A stretch of 26,955 nucleotides of DNA from Emiliania huxleyi CCMP1516 (Eukaryota > Haptophyta > Isochrysidales > Noelaerhabdaceae): positions 38,960-65,914 of the forward strand of contig NW_005198466.1 in NCBI RefSeq assembly GCF_000372725.1. The letters are read 5' to 3'. A model generated the notes under the pieces. It was not told the origin of the DNA. It searched no databases and saw nothing but the letters and a program-made list of their open reading frames with translations. Positions 9,676 to 19,707 of this stretch are shown in pieces. Every line of letters starts with the position of its first letter. Positions within the stretch are counted from its first letter, which is position 1. The position numbers and the translations under genes are program-made.

Positions 9676-10587
9676 TTAATAAACAAAGCGGCCTTTGGCC
9701 CATCTGTGCACGCGAGGGACAAAGGGCCCTGCCCGGTTGATGCTGCTCTCGTTACGCCATCCGGCTTCGCGCGACCACACCACCGCCGGGAGGGCTGCTG
9801 GTACGAGGATGGGCCCTCTCCCACGCAGGTTCTGGTCGTTGCCGTGCGGGCAGAAGCGAAGTCCCGCCGCGTGCATCGCGCAGAAGAGGACGTTCTCGGA
9901 GAAGGCCACCGGGTGAAAGCGACAGGTGGTGGTGAGGTTGCGGAGCCGCTGCTGGCAGGGGAGGAGCCCGCCGCCGCCCACCACCAGCCGGTCGAAGCGG
10001 TTGCCGCGAAGCTCCTCGAGCATATCGCGGAGCGCTGCCGCGGGCGCGCTCCAGAGGCAAAAGTCCGTGCTCTTGAGCCGGCACGCTGTGCAGGTGCTCA
10101 CCCCGCCGCGGGATTTCACCTTGCCCCTCTGGTGCTCGTCGGCGGCGTGGCGCACGTTGCCCCACCCGTTGGGGGATAGGAAGAGGGGCTTGTCATATCC
10201 CTTCTTGAACCAGCGGTAGCTGCCCAGATCAAGTCGGATGCGGACCGCCGCACTGTACTCGACGCCCGTCTGCTCCTCGTGGCGCGACATCAGGTCGAGT
10301 CCGCCCAGCATGCTCGCCGTGTTCATCCGGATCTTGAAGAGGCTCTCGTTGAGGACTCCCCATGACCGCAGCCGCGGGTCCTCGTCGTGCTCCTCCGCCC
10401 GCTGGGTCTCCACCGTGACGGCCGTCGGCGCCAGCTTTCGCGACACCACGTCCAGGCACTCTCGCGAGGAGAGGCGCCGTGGTTGAGAGGACGCCGTGTC
10501 GAGCAGGCTCCACGTGTGGATGAAGACGTGGCACTCCTCAAACACCTGGCGGCACATCACCGTCTGGTTGAGGAGCTGCAGGCCCGC
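9676..10587 (-). CDS. Glycosyltransferase-like protein, C-terminal exon
   Basis: This last exon encodes 303 aa and starts at a CAG|GCG acceptor at 10587. An in-frame TGA just upstream shows that an intron must precede it. Visible landmarks are VFIHTWSLLDT near the start; a Ser/Arg linker; NESLFKIRMNTASMLGGLDLM; then AAVRIRLDLGSYRWF, an R-x-R-x-D motif. A Cys-rich middle (STCTACRLKSTDFCLW) and VVGGGGLLPCQQRL follow. The order F-hTW ... RxRxD is what I know from Golgi glycosyltransferase-like hypothetical proteins of plants and algae, where the Asp would contact metal or nucleotide sugar. The assignment is by resemblance only. Cys pairs suggest a secreted or lumenal domain. The N-terminal exon(s), probably holding a membrane anchor, should lie in 10600-11000, but I could not place them. 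Confidence 0.6.
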   Translation of the reverse strand, partial: AGLQLLNQTVMCRQVFEECHVFIHTWSLLDTASSQPRRLSSRECLDVVSRKLAPTAVTVETQRAEEHDEDPRLRSWGVLNESLFKIRMNTASMLGGLDLMSRHEEQTGVEYSAAVRIRLDLGSYRWFKKGYDKPLFLSPNGWGNVRHAADEHQRGKVKSRGGVSTCTACRLKSTDFCLWSAPAAALRDMLEELRGNRFDRLVVGGGGLLPCQQRLRNLTTTCRFHPVAFSENVLFCAMHAAGLRFCPHGNDQNLRGRGPILVPAALPAVVWSREAGWRNESSINRAGPFVPRVHRWAKGRFVY

Positions 10588-12326
10588 CTGGTATCAGAAA
10601 GGTGGCGTTCAGATGGTCTTCTTCATTCAGAGATACGAGAGCTCTTCAGGAGCCTGGAAGGCGTCCCGGCGGCAGGTGTCGCGAAGGTGGCCGCTAAAAA
10701 CGAGTGCCGCGACCGGGCCTCGCAAAGCTTGCTCGCTGTGCCTTTTGGAATTCGGAAGGCCCTGACTGCGACAGGGCGGGCACTGAAGCGGCATGAGCTG
10801 TCGAGTGAAGGGTCGGGGTGAGTCGGCCAGACTTGTGGGACGCACGTCAAAAAGAGCGGGGAAAATAGGTTTTCGGCTTCTGCGAATCCCCAGGGCCTCC
10901 AGGGCTGCAGGATAGCGTGCCCCGATAACGGCGACACTTAGCGAGGGTCACTGCGCAAGGAGAGGGTGCGAAGCCTTTTCTTTTTGTCCTCTCGGGGGAA
11001 TGTTCTCTCGGCGCCCATGGCCTTCTGAGGTTTCGTACCGACCTTTAGGCCAAAAGGTGGCCTGGTTGGTCGAAGCGCCGACCTTTAGGTCTAACAAAGC
11101 AGGATCGATTCTCGCGAGGGTGATTCGAGTCCCGAGTTCAAGGTCCTGAGGTGACTGGGGCGGGCAGGAGGGTGCGCCCTCCGAGAGGAGCTCCTGTTTT
11201 GTTAGACCTAAAGGTCGGCGCTTCGACCAACTAGGCCTTTGCGCCTTTAGGTCTAACAAACCCAACCGCAGTGGACGTCCCTCCTCCTCCATAGCACAAG
11301 ACTTCAAACAACTACCCCCCACGATAGCAGCATGCTCGCTCTTGCACTAACGGCAAACTGACTGGGGGGGCAGCACCGGGAGACTCCCAGAGTGTTGCAG
11401 ACCCGCCCCAAGCACACCCGGGGCCGTGTCTCCACCTATCTCGACGGTGTGCAAAGCGCCGATACACCCGTCGTAGCCTGTCATGACTGCTGATGAGTAA
11501 ACCGCCGAAAATCGCGACGCCACAGTGAGAGGCCGTCCCGCGAGAAGCTTCAGCGCCGCTGAGATAGCTGTACAGACGATACTCGAGAGCACAGACGATA
11601 TCGCCACCCTTTTCCCGAGGGGTAGAGATGGAGCGCGACACTCGTCGACGTCGTCCTGCGCCTATTCCCCCCATCTACTATGCTAACTGGCTCAGTTGAA
11701 GTTGGCCGCTCCCACAGCTCCCACACCATCTCTCCCAGGACTCTGGTACACACAATCTCTCTGGTACACACACACAAACGTTCGAAGCGTTGTGAGCGAG
11801 GTCTGTGGCTTTTGTGGAGAGAGAGTGGAACTGATTAAGGTTCTTCGGGCCAGTTTGGGGGGGCAAACCCTGCCCGCCCCCTAGCGCCCCAGGTAAGGCC
11901 CAGGTGTGGCCTAGGGCATCAGAAGGGACCAAGAGGAGTCCAGTCTGAGCCATAGAGCCTCATGTCTTTGCCCCCGAAAGTCGCGTTCAAATGCCCGGAA
12001 CGGACGTTACAGGGGTGTCCGGCCGGCGCGATCACCGAGCTGTGACGCTCAGGGAAGCCTGATGAGGTGCTGGTTTCTTTGCCCAGGGCTGGCCTTCCCC
12101 CCAGGCTGGATCAGCTGAGCAAGGTTTGGGGAGGGAGAATCCCCCATTCAGATCTTCAGATATTTTGACGGATGACCAAAAATGGGCAAAAACGGGATGG
12201 GAAAAAATTACATACAGAAAGAAAGAAGGATGGGAGGCGGACGGGTTCCCTCCGCTGAAGATTTTCACCGAGATAAAAGAAAAAACACTCCGCCGCCTTC
12301 TGGTACTCGCTTTCGCCTTCTCCGCC
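10588..12326. other. Repeat-bearing region without a complete gene
   Basis: It should hold the missing 5' exon(s) of the minus-strand glycosyltransferase-like gene, but no open frame there is convincing. From 11037 to 11260 it holds the inverted tRNA-like repeat listed separately. The stretch 11300-12100 has only short open frames without family features. 12160-12290 is A-rich and is probably the promoter/5' UTR of the next gene. Confidence 0.4.
11059..11237. repeat. Inverted repeat with tRNA-like (Pol III box A) arms
   Basis: The arms are 11059-11104 and 11192-11237, 46 bp each with two differences, separated by 87 bp. Read outward to inward, each arm starts GGCCTRGTTGGTCGAAGC, which fits a Pol III box A (TRGCNNAGYNGG). 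The plus copy has GATTCGAGTCC about 60 bp further on, within the spacer, one base off a box B. A shorter copy of the core (CCTTTAGGTCTAACAAA) recurs at 11244-11260 and a partial one lies near 11039. The cloverleaf does not close (the anticodon and T stems fail), so it is not a working tRNA. A tRNA-derived SINE in inverted copies is my best reading. Confidence 0.6.
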
Positions 12327-14473
12327 ATGCAGAGCACGCGCGCCCTCAAAAACCTTGACGTCAGCCGCATAAGCACCTTTCTTGCAGAGTGCAAGCAGCC
12401 CTTCCAGACGTCTCACCTGTACGATGCGGTGGAGAATAAGAAGCTGGTCGACACCGAGCGGCGCCTTTCAGAATTCCGCAGCATCACCGACGAGCGCCTT
12501 TTCGACCTCGCTGAGGACATCGTGAAGCAGCTCTCAGCGCAGGATGAATCGGCCGACTTCACCTTGGTGCGCAACGACCTCACACACATTCGGTACCACA
12601 CCGGCGGATTCTTCAAGAAGCACGAGGACTACCTGTCAGTCACGTCGAACCTCGTCGAGGAGTACACGCTCCTTCTCTGCGTGACGCCGGCGGGCATGCA
12701 CACCGTCGGGGGCGAAACCGTCATCTTCGGCCACATCGGAAGCCAGGTCCGGCTAAAACTTTCTTCCATCTATCTCCCTCCGCCAATGACCGTCCCCTTC
12801 CATTGCATTAGGCGTACAAGGAGACGACGACTCGCGGCGACGCCCTCGTCTTCCGCAAGGATGTGATGCACGAGGGCCGGATCATCGAGGCGGGTGAGAA
12901 GCACATCCTCTCCTTCAATCTCTGGGCGATGCGCAAGCACTCGGGCCAGGTGCTCCTCGTCACGTTCCCGCCGGCGGAGGAGGCCGCGTCCAAGCTGCAG
13001 GGCGTCGAGGCGCTGCACGAAGCGGCGAATGACAAGTCCTCGTACGTGCTCGCGGTCGCCGACGCCAAGGGCTCAGAGATGCTCGCGGCGCACATCGAGT
13101 GGGTCAGCGGGCAGGCGGAGGGCGGCGACATCATCAGGCACTCCTGCAAGCTCTTCACCTTCGAGCAGTTCGGCACCCTCTTCCGCGTGCTCACGCAGTC
13201 GCACATCAGCGCCACAGAGCTGGCAGCCAACAAGCCCGTCATCGACTTCTACTGCCCATCCTTCGTGTACGAGCACCTTCTCGTTGACAAGGCCTCGCAG
13301 CCCGTCGCGTCGTCGCCGGAGGTCAAGTCGCCAGAGGTGGTGGGCGGCATCAAGGCAGCGTGCGACTTCTCCGCGCCGTCCGACGACATCATAGTGTGCG
13401 AGTCGGAGGAGCGGATGCGAGTTGTCGCCGATCTAGCGCGCACACTGCAGTTGCCGTACGTCCCCTTCAAGATGATCTTCGTAGAGGGTGTGCTCCAGAC
13501 ATTCGGCGAGTGCGGCGATGACGCCTTCACGCTTCCGCTCCTCCCTGTTTGGCTCTCGCTCGGCGACCACGACTCCATCTTCATGTTCCGCAACATCGCT
13601 GGGCTCAGCCCCCCGAAGCTCATGACGCTGGGCGAGCTGCATGCGCGCTTTGGCTTCCTCGAGCACGCGCGGCCGGAGCAGCTCGCCAAGCTTCACCCGG
13701 GCGAGCGGGTCAAGGGTCTCAGTGCCGTGGCGTCCGAAGAGGATTACTACGGGAACGACGTGCGGGCTCTCTCGCTCATGTTTGCGCTGGACATGACGAC
13801 CGGCCATTGCATGGATGAGCCTCACGCACGCCGAGGCATCTTCGACCGCTGGGCGTCGCGGATGCGCTGTGCCGTCTTTGAGTCCACGGCGCACTACGGC
13901 ACGCCGCCGCTCGTCTACCTGCCCGGCGCCGCCGACGTCGAGGTCGGCACCTCAAACGGCCTCTTCCACCGCGACGGCGCGGGCAGGACGTGCTTCAGCG
14001 CGGCCGAGGCCAAGGCGGCGAGCGACTTCATCGCGAGCCTCAACCTCGAGGACAAGGTCAAGGCGCGGCTGCAGGAGAAGCGCTTCGTGCTGCCGCAGGT
14101 GCACGAGGATGTCCTCGCCGGCTTCTGCAACGAGAATGTCTACGGAAAGCTCAACCTGCTCTCGGTGACGGGCGTGGTGCGCCTCGACCGCGACGCGCCA
14201 AAGGGCAGCCTGCCAGCAGCCGGCGAGGAGGAGGCTACCTTTGACGTGTGGCCGCCGCCGAGTGTGCTCGACGATGCCATCCACACAAACTTCCGCAACC
14301 ACATCCTGCCGTACGCGGAGTACAGTATGGAGCATGGCATCGTCGTCCTCCCGTCGCACCAATCGACCGACGACGAGGACGAGGACGACGAGGACGACGA
14401 GGACGACGCGCTCCGCGACTCTGACGATGCGGAGAACGCGGAGGACGCGGGGCAGGGTGGCTCTGCGCCCTGA
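12327..14473 (+). CDS. 2OG-Fe(II) oxygenase (prolyl-4-hydroxylase-like) with a long unknown C-terminal region
   Basis: Two exons, 12327-12746 and 12812-14473, join in phase 0 to 693 aa. The 65-bp intron has GT-AG borders. The N-terminal domain has the double-stranded beta-helix pattern of prolyl-4-hydroxylase-like dioxygenases. RYHTGGFFKKHEDY supplies H99 and D101; LLLCVTP and GGETVIF follow; RGDALVFRKDVMHEG supplies H160; GEKHILSFNLW supplies the 2-oxoglutarate contact K170. Such enzymes use Fe(II), O2 and 2-oxoglutarate to hydroxylate proteins or small molecules; the substrate here is unknown. Residues from about 185 to 640 are a compact uncharacterised region. The end is an Asp/Glu tract (DDEDEDDEDDEDD) encoded by GAC/GAG repeats. 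An in-frame ATG at 12126 is possible, but the sequence between looks non-coding, and the ATG at 12327 has a better context (CCGCCATGC). There is no signal peptide. Confidence 0.82.
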
Positions 14474-16016
14474 GGGACCGCACACGCGGCACAGGCGCCG
14501 CACCACAGCCATGCGCATTGCGTGCAGCCGGAAAGTGAGCGTCACCCACTGCTCTCACTGGCACGCGCGTGTGGCGGCAGGCTGGGCATACAACTCTGCG
14601 TGTCATCGCCATCGGCACTTTCGGGGACCTTCGGACAGGGTGTGGGTCAGAGAGCGTGCTCGACAGTCAGAGTGACACAGCTGAAGCTGGTCAGTTCCAA
14701 ATATTGAAATACCCCGGCCACCACCACCCCAACCGCAACCCGCAACCGGTCGGTCCGGCGTGGTTGGTGCGTGGATGGATGCGGGCAGCCCTTCCTGGCT
14801 CTCGCTCACAAGCTAAATGCTCACGGGCCCCCATTAACTCGTCTAGGGATCAGGGGCGCTCGCAGCCCTGACTTCTAGCGAAAAAAAAACGCGGCCAGGT
14901 GAGCGCGCCGGGAAGGTTGTTGTTGATTGTCATAACGGGGTGTGTTTCTTTCTTGCTGCCTGTCTAGAGAGGGATTTTGAGCAATGCCAAATACATCGCT
15001 TCTATCGAGGTCTTCTCAACAAATCACAAGCCGCCGGCGCCGCGATTTCTTTCTTTTTGTTGACCTTCGGTTTCAGCAAGCCTCCTCCATTTTTTTTCGG
15101 GCTCTCAGTCGAGTCTGAGTGAGGCTGGTTTTGGGGCCAAAATCAGCAAACTCGGCAACACCCGGTATTCTGCGCGTGTGTCGTGACGGACTGCGCTTGT
15201 TTGGAGGCTCCAGCGAGTATTTGTGGAGAGCGCATCGAGATTCAATCGAGATTGGGGAGCTACGTCGAGGTCAAAACGTGCAGGTGTGAGGCCGCTGGTG
15301 CCTCCACCGTCCCTTGGAGACGACCCCACTGCCCTGGGGCGTCTTGATACGATCAAGGGCGAGCACACGGCGCCCCGGCGCGCGCGCCCCCACGAAACGC
15401 GGGGTGCACAAGGGAGAGGGTTTTCGCTTAAAAATCGCCCCCGAGCTCAAATCCACTGCCCAAGTGGCGCAGGTCCTGCCCACCGCACCCCATGCCGACC
15501 CTCCTAGCGGGTCGGCGCCAGTTTTATGAAAAATTAGTTTCTCGTGCGGGTTTGCCGTGTTAGTGCTCTCTTACACACTTGGCTCTTTATGTGCGCCCGG
15601 ATTTTTGTACGTTGTTGCTTCCACTCTACGTGTTTTCATAAATAAATTCTGAGTGTTGTTGCGCTTTCATCGTAGGATCGTACGAAGGGAGAGAGGAGCT
15701 TGCTTCCGACAGCCTCAGGCCGCGCGTAGAGCCTTTCAGGGCCTAGAGAGACTAGTCGACGTCCAGCCCTGGGTGGCATGGCTCGTTAGCTCACGGTCGC
15801 CGGCTGTCGCCGCGGACGCCGCCCGCCGCGCCGCTCCCCGTGCTGCGCGCGTGTATGCTGCCTTGGAGCTGGACCATATAACTTGTCAGGCCCTCAAAAC
15901 GGCGCGTGGCCCCAGCGTGCAGCACACGGTCGAGGGGGTGCACCTAAAGGGGTGGGGTAAATGTATCTCCTCACGAGTTCGGGGGCAGCAAAGCGAGGCC
16001 GCTGTTCCCCGAAATT
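14474..16016. other. Long gap with no gene seen
   Basis: Open frames are short and without family features. Visible items are an A9 run near 14881; a T-rich patch near 15040-15105; a perfect 8-bp stem with a 7-nt loop at 15494-15516 (GCCGACCC ... GGGTCGGC); and an AT-rich patch, 15525-15660, with AATAAA-like words near 15640. The right end should contain the 3' UTR of the sulfotransferase gene. Confidence 0.45.
15494..15516. other. Small perfect hairpin
   Basis: GCCGACCC (15494-15501) and GGGTCGGC (15509-15516) pair fully around a 7-nt loop. A T-rich stretch follows within 10 bases, which looks like a terminator, but it is not next to any identified gene end. A chance GC-rich hairpin is possible. 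Confidence 0.4.
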
Positions 16017-17155
16017 CTATATGTCGGCCAGGAACTCGGCTCTCACTCGAAGTGCAGCAAGGGCCGACGCGCGTGGGGGCAGCCGAGTGGGCGGCGGTGG
16101 GAGGACCAGATGCACCTCCGCAATGAGCTGCAGCAGCCGCGTCTGGTTGGGCCCCGCAGCAGGCCAGCAGTCTCCCGCCATCCCACTCCCGTCGACAGGG
16201 CGGCACTCGCCGACAGAGAACTTGTTGACGACCTGTTACAAGCAAGCGCTGTGAGGAGATGACGTGCGCATGTGCTGCACGACGCAGACTCGTTGGCGGC
16301 CTGCTTCGAGTTAAGGTGGCGCAGCGTGGGGCAGACGCGCAACGCGGCGAGCGAGCAGACGAGTTGCAAGGCCTCGCCCAGCCGCTCAGTCACACCGACC
16401 ACATCGAAGCGGCCGAGCGCGCAATCAATGTCCTCGGGCGGGCACTGCAGATCGCCGCTGTCTCCCACCAGCGCCCGCCACTGCGGGTTTGGCTTCAGCC
16501 GCTGGATAGCGGCCATTACGTTGCGCCGCGTGGCGTGCGACCAGCCCATGTGAGGCCCCTCCGGGTTGAGCCACTGGGAGTGGAACCAGCTCGAGGGCTC
16601 GCGGACGATGAGCACCTGTTTACAACAAGCGGTGTGTCGGGCGTCCTTCGTGCCGTGCGAGGGTCCGCGCAAGAGCAGGACCGTGAGTGCGCGGGCCCTG
16701 CTGCCCCACCGCCAGTGCAGCTCCCCGAGCGGCGCGCCGGCTCTGTCCAGCCTCACCTCCGGCCGCGAATCGCTCACGTTGCGCGCGTCGCCAGAGAAGC
16801 GGCGCGAGCCGTCATTGGCTATGTGGTATTCAACTGCCCAACCTTGCGCTCCGGCGGCAACATCGCCCTCTAGCGCACAGGTCTGGAACCTCTCGACAGC
16901 ACGCCCTTTGGCCGCCTCCATGCCCTTGTGCTGGCAGCCCCTGGGCATGCTATCGGGCCGTCCGACTGGTGACCACGTCACAGCGGCCGCTCGCATTGGC
17001 GTCCGCGCATCGCAAAAGGAGGAGCGCAATGATGTGCCGCCCGTTCGGACAATGTGGCGGTAGAGGATCAGAGTGCAGAGCGGTGCCACCGCCGCCGCAG
17101 GGCCCTTCACGGCGCTAAGACGATCGGCTAGTGCGGCGATCGAGTCCTGCGACAT
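16017..17155 (-). CDS. Sulfotransferase (PAPS-dependent), three exons
   Basis: It transfers sulfate from PAPS to an acceptor, probably a glycan or small molecule in the Golgi. Exons 17155-16682, 16615-16301 and 16232-16017 join in phase 0 to 334 aa. RHIVRTGGTSLRSSF (about 33-47) is the 5'-phosphosulfate loop, with Arg where Lys is usual. VREPSSWFHSQW (about 162-173) is the 3'-phosphate-binding motif. DVVGVTERLGEAL and CPTLRHLN are typical of the Sulfotransfer_2-like group. Removing the first intron (66 bp, GT-AG) gives ALT|VLIVREP. The second is read as a 68-bp GC-AG intron: LNSKQ|VVNKFSVG. Without it the frame runs into a Ser/Arg-rich, unconvincing end. No membrane anchor is visible at the N-terminus, so the true start could lie further upstream. 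The family call is strong; the last intron is less certain. Confidence 0.78.
16233..16300 (-). other. Probable GC-AG intron in the sulfotransferase gene
   Basis: The downstream exon (VVNKFSVGECRPVDGSG...) is entered at a clear AACAG acceptor in phase 0, and an in-frame TAA lies just before it, so the upstream frame must be spliced in. No GT donor in phase 0 fits nearby without deleting conserved residues. CAG|GCCGCC fits and gives 68 bp, matching the 65-66 bp introns elsewhere in the window. Confidence 0.55.
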
Positions 17156-17748
17156 TGCCTCCGTGTCGGGCGCGCTTCTAGGTCCCTTCGTATAAAAGAG
17201 CCACGAACGACCTGGGGAGAGGGGGGGGGCGGCCCCCCCGGCACTTATGTTGATGGCAGCAGAGGAAAAGCTGCGGGTCCGAAGAATGCTCCGCTGCGCG
17301 AGCCGAGGAGCCGACTGGCGCGTGCTCGCGCGCTAGTCGCCAGCGCGCCGACGCGCGGCATGGCCGGGACGTCCGGCGCGGGCAAGGGCATCTAAGGGCG
17401 ACCGGCTTGGGCAGGGAGTGGCGTTTGAGGGCGACAAGCGAAACAGACAACCCCAAGGGAGGGATCGGCTTAAGCAAATTGTTTTCTTTTTGTCGTCCGC
17501 ACGAGCAGGATATTGGAACCCAAATGAGTCGCAGCAGCAAATTCTTTTTTTGCACGACCCTGGGTTCCAACTTTTTGCGGGCATGGTACTCTCACGGCCC
17601 GTGGGGGGGGGTATGGTCCTGACCGCCAGCAGGCGGGGGATGGTCTCGAGGTGGGTTGCGCTGTAGGCTCCGACCTCACAGCTCACAGCTCCCAAGCCTC
17701 TCTCAGCACCGCTGGCACGAGAAGGGCGTGGTAGGACCGGCGCACACT
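17156..17748. promoter_or_regulatory. Shared upstream region of two divergent genes
   Basis: This 593-bp gap lies between the starts of the minus-strand sulfotransferase and the plus-strand phosphotriesterase-like gene, so it should carry both promoters. A TATAAAAG occurs at 17191-17198 (plus orientation), but it is too far from the plus-strand ATG and wrongly oriented for the minus-strand one, so I do not assign it. GC and homopolymer runs lie at 17217-17240. A 30-bp stretch at about 17438-17467 resembles 25955-25983. Confidence 0.4.
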
Positions 17749-19521
17749 ATGCAGGCGGAGCCGCAGGCCGCGGAGCTGCAAGCCGTCACTGTCACCGGGC
17801 CGTGCTCCGCCGCGGAACTCGGCTCCACCCTGCCCTTTGAGCACGTCGTCGCGTGGAGCATGCAGTCGAGGCACCGGCCGCCTTCCGACGTAGAGGAGGC
17901 AGCGCTGCGCGATGCGCCAATCACGCTGCAGACGCTGTCCGCCGTGCGCGAAAAGCCGCTCGTCAACCTCGCCAACCTCACCGGCCCGCAGGAGGACGTG
18001 GCCGCCGCGGAGGTCGAGGCGTTCGCTCGCGTCGGTGGCCGGGCCATCGTCTCGGCGAGCGTGCCCGGCGCCGGCGGCGCCTGCAGCGCCTCCTGCCTGG
18101 CCAGTCTCTGCAGAAGGACCAAGCTGCGGGTGATTATGACGGTTGGCTGGGCGTCGGCGCGCGAGCTGCCGCCGCCGCCGCCAGACGACGAGGCGGAGGA
18201 CCCGGCGCTCGACTCGCTGCTCCGCTCGCTCCTCGAGGGGGAGGAGGATGGGTCGGGCGGAGCAGCGGTGCGCGCTGGCGCGCTGGGGGTGCTGCCGCTC
18301 ACACCTGGGCACGCGAGGCTGCTCGAGGTGCTAGCGGCGGCGCACGTGCGGTCTGGCGCGCCGCTGTTCTGCTCGCTGCCGGCGGGAGGCGCTGCCAGCG
18401 CCGACGCCGCAGAATCGTCAGGCGCGGCGGCGGTCGCGTCTCTCGACGCGCTCTCCGCCGCCGGCGTCGATATGCGTCGCGTGGTCGTCGCCCACGCGCA
18501 GACCCTGCTCGGCGCGCCGGCTGCGCTGCGCGCCCTGCTCGCCACCGGTGCGCGACGCTAGATGCGGAAAGGGACCCACGGGTGGCTTCCAACCAGCGCT
18601 CGAGACGAGGCGTGTTCGACTGCAATCGGCCGCATCGTGTTCGCTGCACGACCCACCGCGTTCCCACCCTCACGCGGCCGCTCACAGAGCAGGAGCGCGG
18701 CTCTGCTAACGCACCACCCACGGGACTGAACCCACACTGGATTCGAGACTCTGGGGGTATGGTACGCAGGCGCGCGGCTCTGCTTCACCGGTGCAGGGAT
18801 GGGCTGGTCCGTGCCGGGCGCGTGTGCGTCGGACCACCCCTGGCTTTGCCCTCCGTCGGACGAAGGACTCGCCGCAGCGCTGGCCAGGCTGTGCGCCGAA
18901 GGGTGGGCACCACCCACCGCCCCGATCCCCCCACCCCCTTGCTCCCCTCCCCCCCTCGGAGGGCCGAAGAGAGGCGCCCGTGGGGACCCCGCAATTCCCT
19001 TCCCCCCCTCGAAGGGCCGGACAGAGGCGTCGAGGGCCCCGCTCTTTCCTTCGCCCGCCGGCCTGCTCGCCCTCTTGTTTGGCGGCGACACGTCCACAGC
19101 ACGTCGACGACGCTCTCTCAGGTACGCCGACCGCCTCCTCCTCTCGCTCGGGGTATCGTCGCGGCTGCAGCTCGCGTCGTGCGGCGGCGGCGGCTTTGGC
19201 TTCCTGCAGCGCGCCTTCCTGCCGCGTGCGCGCCGGCATGGGCTGAGCGCGTCGGACGAGGAGAGGATCACCACCTCGAACGCGGCCGCTCTCCTGTGCT
19301 ACTGGACGCCGCCACCGCCGCCGGAGCGCACCGTGCGGCACTGGAGCTGCGACGCTTGCCACCGCGGCTACGTCGAGGCGGTCAACGAGGCGGAGGCGCT
19401 GCCGGAGGACCGGGTCTACTTCGAGAAGTTCTCGTACCGCTACTGCAGCACCGCCTGCCTCGGGGCGCACCGGCGGGCCGAGTTTGTGCAGCCCTTCTCC
19501 GCGCCGCCGCCGCCCGAGTGA
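17749..19521 (+). CDS. Phosphotriesterase-related amidohydrolase-fold protein, probably inactive, with a zinc-finger-like tail
   Basis: Exons 17749-18547, 18770-18902 and 19122-19521 join in frame to 443 aa; both introns (222 and 219 bp) are GT-AG. The order of motifs follows the PTE/PTER family: VTGPCSAAELGSTLPFEHVV; NLANLTG; EAFARVGGRAIVSASVPG; LRVIMTVGW; AGALGVLPLT; SGAPLFCSLP; GVDMRRVVVAHAQT; then across the splice sites ATG|ARLCFTGAGMGW and CAEG|YADRLLLS; and finally GGGGFGFLQRAFLPRARRHG. The usual metal ligands are mostly gone: the first His of HxH is Phe, the carboxylated Lys is missing, TGAPI-H lacks its His, and the final SHD has no Asp. The AHAQ His remains. After the barrel comes C387-x2-C390 ... 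C419-x3-C423-x3-H427, a possible zinc site. This looks like a pseudoenzyme with a binding or regulatory role. An upstream in-frame ATG at 17656 is less likely as the start. Confidence 0.8.
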
Positions 19522-19707
19522 GGCGCTGGTGAGGCGCGAGGTGTGGTGTCCGCCGCCCTCTCTGTTCACCGTTACTCTGTGTATAGTGAACTAGTGCGTC
19601 ACTCGATGTTTTGTTGGGACACCGTCAGACACTCGGCTGCTTTTTCCACATTCCAGAATTTCCACCCCTCGACCCGCCGAAACTGAGCGCTGCGCGCATC
19701 CCTCACG
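19522..19707. other. Convergent 3' ends
   Basis: The phosphotriesterase-like gene (plus) and the cupin-like gene (minus) end 186 bp apart, so their 3' UTRs face or overlap each other. No clear poly(A) signal is visible. Confidence 0.4.

Noticed and set aside
15961..17118. Several plus-strand open frames between 16 and 17.1 kb
   Set aside because: They are antisense to the sulfotransferase exons, whose motifs are unmistakable on the minus strand.
17191..17198. TATAAAAG as the promoter of a neighbouring gene
   Set aside because: It points to the plus strand more than 500 bp before the next start codon, with no evidence for a long 5' UTR.
17853..19532. A 559-codon open frame on the plus strand
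   Set aside because: It is out of frame with the phosphotriesterase-like exons and Arg-rich throughout.
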